Positions 57,629-64,000 of a DNA stretch of 64,000 bases are shown piece by piece. Position 1 is the first letter of the stretch, and the number at the start of each line of letters is the position of its first letter. Both the position numbers and the translations under genes were made by a program. This DNA is from Methylobacterium thuringiense (GTDB lineage Bacteria; Pseudomonadota; Alphaproteobacteria; Rhizobiales; Beijerinckiaceae): assembly GCF_022179645.1 (NCBI RefSeq), contig NZ_BPRA01000024.1, positions 1 to 64,000 on the forward strand, written 5' to 3'. The notes beneath the pieces were generated by a model. The model made no database searches. It was not told the DNA's origin and saw nothing but the letters and a program-made list of their open reading frames with translations.

Positions 57629-58420
57629 ATGCGCGCCCTCTACGCTGCCGCCACCGGCATGGCGGCCCAGGAACTCAACGTCCAGGTCATCTCGAACAAC
57701 ATCGCGAACCTGCGCACCACCGGTTACAAGCGCCAGCAGGTGCATTTCCAGGATCTGCTCTACCAGAACCTGCGCCGCTCCGGCTCCTCGACCTCGGACC
57801 AGGGTACCATCCTGCCGGCCGGCCTCGCCCTCGGCTCGGGTGTGAAGACCACCTCGACCGCCCGGGCGATGGGACAGGGCACCCTGACCTCGACGGAAAA
57901 GGACTACGACGTCGCCATCCGCGGCGAGGGCCTGTTTCGCATCCGCATGCCGGACGGGCGGTTCGCCTATAGCCGCGACGGCTCGTTCGACCTCGACGCC
58001 CAGGGCAACCTCGTCAGCCGCGACGGCTACCTGCTCGACCCCTCGATTACGGTGCCGAACACGGCGACCTCGGTGACGATCTCGGCCACGGGTGCCGTCC
58101 AGGCGACGATTCCGGGCCAGACGGCGCCGCAGCAGCTCGGACAGTTCCAGCTCGCGCGCTTCATCAACAAGGTCGGCCTCGAGTCGATCGGCGACAACCT
58201 CTTTCTGGAGACCGCAGCCTCCGGGCCGGCCATCACCGGGCTGCCCGGCTCCGAGGGCTTCGGCAACCTGCAGCAGAGCTATCTCGAAGAGGCGAACGTC
58301 AACGCCGTCACCGAAATCTCGTCTTTGATCGCCGCCCAGCGTGCCTACGAGATGAACTCGAAGGTCGTGACGGCTGCCGACCAGATGCTCTCCACCACCT
58401 CCCAGATGTTCCGCGGCTGA
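57629..58420 (+). CDS. flgG: flagellar basal-body rod protein FlgG
   Basis: FlgG forms the distal rod. The 263-residue protein has the classical N terminus (LNVQVISNNIANLRTTGYKR), the mid-domain VAIRGEGLFRIRMPDGRFAY, and the C-terminal helix (EISSLIAAQRAYEMNSKVV). It follows flgF by 25 bases and precedes flgA by five, as expected for one transcript. Confidence 0.97.
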   Translation: MRALYAAATGMAAQELNVQVISNNIANLRTTGYKRQQVHFQDLLYQNLRRSGSSTSDQGTILPAGLALGSGVKTTSTARAMGQGTLTSTEKDYDVAIRGEGLFRIRMPDGRFAYSRDGSFDLDAQGNLVSRDGYLLDPSITVPNTATSVTISATGAVQATIPGQTAPQQLGQFQLARFINKVGLESIGDNLFLETAASGPAITGLPGSEGFGNLQQSYLEEANVNAVTEISSLIAAQRAYEMNSKVVTAADQMLSTTSQMFRG

Positions 58421-58425
58421 GGCTC

Positions 58426-59487
58426 GTGAATCCGATGCAGGCCCTCAAGCAATTTCGTGCCGAAACTCACGCCCGCGTCGCCGTGCCGACCCTCGGCATG
58501 ATCGGCCGCGCCGCACTGGCTGTCGCAGGCCTCGTCGCCGTTTCGTTGACGCTGCCGTCGCTGGCGCGTGCGGATACGCTGCGGCTGCGCGGCGACGTCA
58601 CCGCCAAGGGCGACGTGCTGACCCTTGGGGACCTCGTCGAGAACGCACCTGCCGCCCTCAGCAGCCGCCCGCTGTTCCGCGCGCCTGCGCTCGGGGCTGC
58701 CGGAACGATCCAGGCCCGGCGCATCGCCGAAGCGATCGACAAGCTCGACCTCGGTACCGTCGAGACCGGCGGCCGCAGCCAGATCCAGGTCCAGCGCGCC
58801 GCCCGTCGGGTCGGGCCGCCGGAGATCGAGGCCGCGCTCAAGCGCGCACTCGCCACGAGCCAGGGTCTCGATGCGACCAATCTCAGCGTTCGCCTCGACG
58901 GCGAGGCTTTGCTGCTCGCACCGGTGGAGCTCGACGGACCGGCCAACGCGCTGGACGTCACCTACGATGCCCGCTCGCACCGCATCGCCGGCCTCGTCGT
59001 GCTCGGGGAGCGCCAGGCGTCGCTGCGCGTGACCGGACAGGTCGTCGAGATCCGCGAAGTCGCCGTGCTGACCCGAGCCCTCAGCCGCGGCGACGCGATC
59101 ACGGCCGCCGATCTCACCCTCGAGCGCCGGCCGCGCGAGACACTCGGCGCCGACGCCCTCGGCAATGGCGGCAGCGTGGCCGGCCAGGTCGCGCAGCGCA
59201 GCCTCAGCGCCGGGGCCGTGCTGCGGACCGGCGACGTCGCGCCGCCGGATCTGGTGGCGCGGGGCGACTCCGTCGCCATCGTCTTCGAGACCTCCGGCGT
59301 TTCGCTCTCGATGACCGGCATCGCCAACGAGAACGGCCGCCTCGGCTCCAGCGTCTCCGTAACCAACCCGGCTTCGAAGAAGATGCTCCAGGCCACCGTG
59401 ATCGGCCCCGGCCGCGTCTCGGTCGGTCCCGCCCGCTCGCAGCCGATGGTGCAGGCCAGCGCCGCGCCGACCGGCCGCATCAACTGA
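58426..59487 (+). CDS. flgA: flagellar P-ring assembly chaperone FlgA
   Basis: The 353-residue periplasmic chaperone assists P-ring assembly. A long N-terminal region ends in a signal peptide cut near residue 49 (PSLARA-D). The SAF-type C-terminal domain contains VAVLTRALSRGDAITAADLT and the conserved ASKKMLQATVIGPGRV. The initiation codon is probably GTG at 58426; ATG at 58435 is an alternative. It is longer than E. coli FlgA because of an extra N-terminal domain (about 50-215), as is common in alphaproteobacteria. Confidence 0.92.
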   Translation: MNPMQALKQFRAETHARVAVPTLGMIGRAALAVAGLVAVSLTLPSLARADTLRLRGDVTAKGDVLTLGDLVENAPAALSSRPLFRAPALGAAGTIQARRIAEAIDKLDLGTVETGGRSQIQVQRAARRVGPPEIEAALKRALATSQGLDATNLSVRLDGEALLLAPVELDGPANALDVTYDARSHRIAGLVVLGERQASLRVTGQVVEIREVAVLTRALSRGDAITAADLTLERRPRETLGADALGNGGSVAGQVAQRSLSAGAVLRTGDVAPPDLVARGDSVAIVFETSGVSLSMTGIANENGRLGSSVSVTNPASKKMLQATVIGPGRVSVGPARSQPMVQASAAPTGRIN

Positions 59488-59522
59488 ATCCGTCCCTGGT
59501 CACACGGAGCGGCCTCGAACTC

Positions 59523-60269
59523 ATGACCGTACGCGCTTCCCACCTCGTCGCTCTCCTGTTGACCTGCGCCGGCCTCGGCGCCTGCAACACGGCCGACCGG
59601 CTTTCGCAAATCGGCGCCCGGCCGAACCTCTCGGCGATCGAGGACCCGACCGCGCAGGCCGGCTACAAGCCGGTGCGCCTGCCCATGCCCGACGTGCAGC
59701 CCGTGTCCTACGCGCCGAACTCGCTGTGGCGGACCGGCTCGCGGGCCTTCTTCAAGGACCAGCGCGCCGCCCGCATCGGCGACCTGCTCACCGTGAAGGT
59801 GAACTTCACCGATAAGGCCAACCTCAACAACGAGACCAAGCGCTCGCGCTCGAACGCCGAAGGGTTCGGTCTGCCCAACGCCTTCGGCTTGGAGAAGGCG
59901 GCTGGCGTCGCAGCAGCGGGCATCAGCGCCGACAAGCTCCTGAACGCCACCTCGACCTCGTCGAGCGACGGCGCCGGCTCGGTCCAGCGTGCCGAGACCG
60001 TGACGACCAACATCGCCGGCATCGTCACGCAGGTGCTGCCGAACGGCAACCTCGTGGTCGAGGGCAAGCAGGAGATCCGCATCAACTACGAGGTGCGCGA
60101 ACTCGTCGTCGCCGGCGTGGTGCGGCCGGAGGACATTGAGTCCGACAACACCATCGATTCCTCGAAGATCGCTCAGGCCCGCATCGCCTATGGCGGTCGC
60201 GGCCAGATCAGCGACGTCCAGCAGCCGCGCTACGGCCAGCAACTGGTCGACGTGCTCTTGCCGTTCTGA
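59523..60269 (+). CDS. flgH: flagellar L-ring lipoprotein FlgH
   Basis: FlgH makes the outer-membrane L ring. The 248-residue protein has a lipoprotein signal with lipobox LGAC (residues 18-21, lipidated Cys21) and family motifs: NSLWRTGSRAFFKDQRAARIGDLLTV, then GIVTQVLPNGNLVVEGKQE, then ELVVAGVVRPEDIES. It is the last gene of the operon. No flgI follows, so the P-ring protein is coded elsewhere. Confidence 0.96.
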   Translation: MTVRASHLVALLLTCAGLGACNTADRLSQIGARPNLSAIEDPTAQAGYKPVRLPMPDVQPVSYAPNSLWRTGSRAFFKDQRAARIGDLLTVKVNFTDKANLNNETKRSRSNAEGFGLPNAFGLEKAAGVAAAGISADKLLNATSTSSSDGAGSVQRAETVTTNIAGIVTQVLPNGNLVVEGKQEIRINYEVRELVVAGVVRPEDIESDNTIDSSKIAQARIAYGGRGQISDVQQPRYGQQLVDVLLPF

Positions 60270-60411
60270 TCGTGACAGTGGACCTCGCGGTTGCCGCCTC
60301 GATGTCCGTCGGCCGCATGCAGACAAGTGTACGCAGCCTGCAATCCATTGACAGCTCCCGATGACGCTCGGTCGTGTCTGATGGACGAGCCGAAGCGTAT
60401 GGGCGTCGATA

Positions 60412-61116
60412 CTAGCCGTCCCGTCGGCCACAGCGCACGTAGGACGAAGAACCCTTGGCGCTCGTCCAGATCAGGCGGTCGCCGTCGACCAGAAGGCGCA
60501 CCTGCGATGTCCAGTTGCGGCCGCGCTCGCTGCAATCGGCCGCGACCGTCCAGGCGATGCCGTCGCGCTTACCGTTGCGGAAACGGCAGAGCGTCCGCCC
60601 GGCCTTCGCCCCGTCCTCGGTGATCAACGCCGGCAGATACCCGCGCCTGCGGGATGTGGCGCCGCAGGCCTGCGCGGTCGGTCCCCAGGTCCCGACATAG
60701 CTCACCCGCTCTGCGGGCGGGTTCGCCGGACGCATGGGCGTCGCGTGGGGCAGCGGTTCGGGAGCGACGCTGGCGACCCTGATGACGCCGGCCGTCACGA
60801 CGGCGGTCTCCTCGGACGGGACGATCTGGACCGCCTCATGCAGGCGCGGCTGCGCCGCCGGAACGCGCTCGGCATCGGACTGATCGGCGACGGCGATGCG
60901 GTCGGATGCAGCCAGCCGGACCGTCGTCACCTGACCCCGGCCGTCCTCCATGAGGAACATGAGGCTGAAGGTCAGCAGTGCGCCCCAGCCGGCGGCGAGC
61001 AAAAGGGGGATCGTCAGCCGAACCGGCTTGTGCTCATCGATATCCGGAACGGGCGGCACCGGCGCGTCGATACGGAGTACGGGCTCTTCGTCCCCGATCT
61101 CGCGCGCCACCATCAT
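60412..61116 (-). CDS. membrane-anchored protein with a C-terminal Cys-rich domain
   Basis: The 234-residue protein has one membrane helix (about 34-55) and a long low-complexity periplasmic spacer. Its compact C-terminal domain (about 140-230) has four cysteines and several Trp, beginning at VGTWGPTAQACGA and ending in RLIWTSAKGSSSYVRCG. I recognise it only as similar to small secreted alphaproteobacterial domains of unknown function. It ends convergent with flgH and is near the 2OG-oxygenase gene on the same strand. Confidence 0.72.
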   Translation of the reverse strand: MMVAREIGDEEPVLRIDAPVPPVPDIDEHKPVRLTIPLLLAAGWGALLTFSLMFLMEDGRGQVTTVRLAASDRIAVADQSDAERVPAAQPRLHEAVQIVPSEETAVVTAGVIRVASVAPEPLPHATPMRPANPPAERVSYVGTWGPTAQACGATSRRRGYLPALITEDGAKAGRTLCRFRNGKRDGIAWTVAADCSERGRNWTSQVRLLVDGDRLIWTSAKGSSSYVRCGRRDG

Positions 61117-61147
61117 GCCCGATTCCTTGCTCGATATCTGGCCATAT

Positions 61148-61780
61148 TCAGCGCCCGAAAATGCCCTTCAGGAACTGCGCCGTGCGGTTGCGCTTCTTCT
61201 TGCGCTCCAGCTCGGCCGCGTCCTTGACCCAGGCCACCTGCACGACACGGCGCTCGCCCTCGAAGGGCTCATGCCCATGCCAGGAGTTATCCGCGCGCAG
61301 GAAAGCGAACATCGTGCCCATCGTCGGCGGCACCTCGACGGCGAAGGGCTCGTAGTTCTTGCCGTCGTACAGCACCCGTAGCCGCCCCGCGGCCGGCGCA
61401 TCCCAGGCATCGTTCATGTAGACGAGCAGCGTCATCACCTTCGACGGGCCGTCCGTATGGATCGAGCCGTATTTCGGCTGGCTCTTCTTCATGATCGTGG
61501 TGAGGCGCGGGCACGAGACGAGATCGATGCCGAACTTCTCGCCGAGAATGCGCGAAAACGCGTCGCTCTCGAGTTCTTCGATCAGCGCCTTGAAGCGGCC
61601 CTTCAGCGCCACCTCGTCGACGGTGAGGTAGCCGGGCTTGGCGATGGCCGGGAAATCCTGACGGATCTCGTCGATCGCGCCTCGGTTCAGCACGTCGTTG
61701 CCGAGGAAATAGGTGTAGGGCGCACGCGAGACGGGGGCTGCGCGCACGGCATCCAGATTGAGGATCGATAAGCCCGACAT
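61148..61780 (-). CDS. 2OG-Fe(II) oxygenase family protein
   Basis: The 210-residue protein has the prolyl-hydroxylase-like fold. The metal motif HxD is in YGSIHTDGPSKVMTLLVYMN (His108, Asp110). A distal His is at 168 or 170 (NSWHGHEPFEGERRVVQV), and the Arg that binds 2-oxoglutarate is probably 177 or 178. Members hydroxylate proteins or small molecules; the substrate is unknown. The tail is Lys/Arg-rich. The ATG at 61780 was preferred because the family sequence starts there; the frame runs further upstream without support. Confidence 0.87.
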   Translation of the reverse strand: MSGLSILNLDAVRAAPVSRAPYTYFLGNDVLNRGAIDEIRQDFPAIAKPGYLTVDEVALKGRFKALIEELESDAFSRILGEKFGIDLVSCPRLTTIMKKSQPKYGSIHTDGPSKVMTLLVYMNDAWDAPAAGRLRVLYDGKNYEPFAVEVPPTMGTMFAFLRADNSWHGHEPFEGERRVVQVAWVKDAAELERKKKRNRTAQFLKGIFGR

Positions 61781-61991
61781 GGTGAGGTCTCGCCCGTTCG
61801 AGGCGGCGCGATTCGTATTTTCTACGGCCGCTTCATCGTTTGTTAAAGGCCTTTCCGGCCACACCGATTCGTAAACGGCTTGATTGCGGCTTCTGCGCGG
61901 CGATGCGTCTGGTCCTACCCCTTTTCCGGGCCTGCCGAACCTGCCATGGTCAAGCTTAGGCCGGAATCGTCACCGGCCGCCCGTCGGCATC

Positions 61992-62297
61992 ATGAAACTC
62001 GCTCTCGTCCTCCTGACGAGCGCCTTGGCGATGGCCCAGGCGGCTCCGGCCGGCGCCCAGCAACGGCTGGCGGTGAATCGCATGTCCTGTACCGACGCCA
62101 AAGCGTTGGTGAAGCAGGATGGCGACGTCACGCTCGCCACCGGGCCGGGCATCACCGAGCGCATCGTGGCCGACCGCAGCTATTGCGAGATCACCGAGAT
62201 CGCCGAGTTGCGCTTCGTGCCGACCCGCGACAACCTGCAATGTCCCGTCGGCTACCGCTGCAAGGCGCCGGATTTCGAGGACTGGAACTGGAAGTAG
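61992..62297 (+). CDS. small secreted Cys-containing protein
   Basis: The 101-residue protein has a signal peptide (MKLALVLLTSALAMAQAAPA, cut near AGA-Q). The mature part of about 75 residues has four Cys (MSCTDAKALV, SYCEITEIAEL, NLQCPVGYRCKAPDFEDW), probably two disulfides. No family name is known to me. The start is not preceded by a strong ribosome site. It is divergent from the oxygenase gene. Confidence 0.7.
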   Translation: MKLALVLLTSALAMAQAAPAGAQQRLAVNRMSCTDAKALVKQDGDVTLATGPGITERIVADRSYCEITEIAELRFVPTRDNLQCPVGYRCKAPDFEDWNWK

Positions 62298-62539
62298 CGG
62301 CCGCGTCGAGCAGGCCATGGCGTCGCAGGCGATGTGCCGTAGCAGGGCGCGCCGACCCCCGCTTCGTTGCCTTTCGGAGCCTCACGGCTCGAACCTGACC
62401 AAAATTTCACGAGACAGAGCCTGCTCGGCAACACTATGTCGCCACGGCGCGCCGTCAGGGGTGGCGTCCGACGCGGGCGTTGCGGCGTCCATAAATCGAG
62501 CCGCCTTCAGGCGTCCGACGAATTCGAAGGGAGACCAGC

Positions 62540-64000
62540 GTGGCCGCACTCATGAGCGGGCTCGGCATCCAGGCCGCGCTCACCGCGATCGTCTCGCTGC
62601 TGCTGCTCGTCGCGCCGGGCATGCCGTCGCCGCCGCTCTATGTCTCCCTCGCGGGTTTCGCCATGGCGGGCATCCTGCTCGCCGCGAAGAACATCTCGGC
62701 CTACCTGAAGATCTTCATTTCGGTCTACGGCGTCGGCTTCCTGTTCCTCGCGGGTGCCAAGCAGGCTGCGGTGCTCGGTCTGCTCCCACCGGTGCTGGCG
62801 GCGCTGCTGCCGCCGGATTTCGCGGCCACGGGCGCCGTCGTCTTCGCCGCGATCGTACTCGGCATCTCCTACCTGCAGCCGATCCGCGACATCACGCTGA
62901 TCGCCGACCCCTATTTTGCAGGACACGACGCGCCGACCCCGGAGATCGGTCCGTTCCGCTTTCTCGGTGGGACCGAGGGCAAGATCGGCCAGCGGCTCGT
63001 CGCGCTCTCGATCTTCATCACATTCGCTCAGGTCGCGCTGCAGTTGCGCCTGAACTTCTGGTACCGCGACCTCTTCAACGCGCTGCAGGAGTATAAGGCC
63101 GACGTCTTCTGGTATCAGCTGATCTGGATCTTCGGGCCGCTCGCTACGGTCTGGGTCATCATCGGCATGCTCGACGTCTTCATCGACGCGAGCCTGCACA
63201 TCCGCTGGCGGACCTGGCTCACCCGCAGCCTCTACGAGCGCTGGCTCGATGGCGGCACGCATTACCGCATCCCGTTCACCGACGAGCACGCCGACAACCC
63301 CGACCAGCGCATCCAGAGCGACGTCAACCTGTTCATCCAGCAGACGACGACGCTCTCGATCCGGCTGCTGTCCCAGGCGGCGACCCTGGTCTCCTTCATG
63401 GTGATCCTGTGGGGCCTGTCGCGCGACTTCGTGCTGCCCTTCACGGATACGGTGATCCCCGGCTTCCTGGTCTGGCTGGTGATCGGCTACGCGGTGATCG
63501 GCACTTGGCTGACCCACGTCATCGGACGCCCGCTGATCGGCCTCGATTTCCGGCAGGAAAAGGTCGAGGCGGATTTCCGCTTCTCCCTCGCCCGCACCCG
63601 AATCTACAGCGAGCAGATCGCACTCTTGAGGGGTGAGCGGGCCGAGACCGTGCGCCTGCGCGGCCTGTTCGGCTCGATCATCGGCAATTACCTCGGCATC
63701 ATCTACCGGCGAATCAAGCTCGGCAGCTTCACGCTGTCCTACAGCCAGATCAGCGTCGTCTTCCCCTACATCCTGGCCGCCCCGTCCTACTTTGCGAAGA
63801 AGATCACGCTCGGCCAGTTCCAGCAGACGGGCGATGCTTTCGGCAGCGTGCAGGGCGCCCTGTCGTTCTTCATCAACTCCTACACCACGCTCGCCTCCTA
63901 CAAGGCGAACACCAACCGCCTCTCGTCCTTCAAGCGCGCCATGACCAAGGCCGAGGCGCTGAGCGGCGCCGGCTACGGCCTCGTCCAGGGCAACGAGAGC
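62540..64000 (+). CDS. SbmA/BacA-type ABC transporter (permease part, runs off the window)
   Basis: The frame is open from a GTG at 62540 (GGGAG site six bases upstream) to the window edge with no stop, so only the first 487 residues are present. It has a Leu/Ala-rich membrane N terminus with four to five helices. The ABC_membrane_2-type core shows LNFWYRDLFNALQEYKAD, RTWLTRSLYERWLDGGTHYR, IPFTDEHADNPDQRIQSDV and FPYILAAPSYFAKKITLG. This is typical of the SbmA/BacA-like group with a fused ATPase, which should follow beyond the edge. Substrates in the group include peptides, bleomycin-like drugs and vitamin B12; none can be assigned here. Confidence 0.88.
   Translation, partial: MAALMSGLGIQAALTAIVSLLLLVAPGMPSPPLYVSLAGFAMAGILLAAKNISAYLKIFISVYGVGFLFLAGAKQAAVLGLLPPVLAALLPPDFAATGAVVFAAIVLGISYLQPIRDITLIADPYFAGHDAPTPEIGPFRFLGGTEGKIGQRLVALSIFITFAQVALQLRLNFWYRDLFNALQEYKADVFWYQLIWIFGPLATVWVIIGMLDVFIDASLHIRWRTWLTRSLYERWLDGGTHYRIPFTDEHADNPDQRIQSDVNLFIQQTTTLSIRLLSQAATLVSFMVILWGLSRDFVLPFTDTVIPGFLVWLVIGYAVIGTWLTHVIGRPLIGLDFRQEKVEADFRFSLARTRIYSEQIALLRGERAETVRLRGLFGSIIGNYLGIIYRRIKLGSFTLSYSQISVVFPYILAAPSYFAKKITLGQFQQTGDAFGSVQGALSFFINSYTTLASYKANTNRLSSFKRAMTKAEALSGAGYGLVQGNES

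Overview
The window looks like chromosome of a high-GC alphaproteobacterium, most likely Methylobacteriaceae (Methylobacterium/Methylorubrum). The reasons are the strongly G/C-biased codon use, two IalB-family proteins, a fliL-fliM-DUF6468-motE flagellar operon divergent from flgF-flgG-flgA-flgH, CsbD and PhnA-like stress proteins, and an intergenic hairpin element of a type common in Rhizobiales. The genus is an inference from content; no rRNA, tRNA, CRISPR array, transposase or phage gene was seen.

Region 1 (1-23.4 kb) concerns the cell surface. A 4436-residue autotransporter built from passenger-associated repeats is followed by a small IalB-like secreted protein, a Rhizobiales-type intergenic repeat, a 1274-residue multidomain glycosyltransferase, dusA, and a second autotransporter. 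The passenger of that second autotransporter is a PAP2/acid-phosphatase domain. The two barrels are clearly paralogous.

Region 2 (23.4-37.6 kb) is accessory metabolism and stress. It holds a TIGR02281-type retropepsin-like membrane protease with DUF1289, a two-subunit Tat-exported molybdenum hydroxylase, a membrane-anchored Mrr-type nuclease, a PleC/DivJ-like histidine kinase, and a CsbD / PhnA-like / CsbD-DUF883-like group. Next to these are a PAS-LuxR regulator and a methyltransferase that together carry three apparent single-base deletions. An alpha/beta hydrolase and an HD-domain protein divergent from a GlxA-type regulator complete the region.

Region 3 (37.8-47 kb) is mostly housekeeping: cobT and cobS (divergent, lower cobalamin loop assembly), a uracil-DNA glycosylase-like protein, pyrF, DUF1330, a PilZ protein, a serine beta-lactamase-like hydrolase, and an aldehyde dehydrogenase paired with DUF779.

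Region 4 (47-60.3 kb) is motility. A large exported TPR protein and some secreted proteins lie downstream of the fliL-fliM-DUF6468-motE operon. The divergent flgF-flgG-flgA-flgH operon has a good sigma-54-like promoter with a perfect 17-bp palindrome upstream. The window ends with a 2OG-Fe(II) oxygenase, small secreted proteins and the 5' part of an SbmA/BacA-type ABC transporter that runs off the edge.
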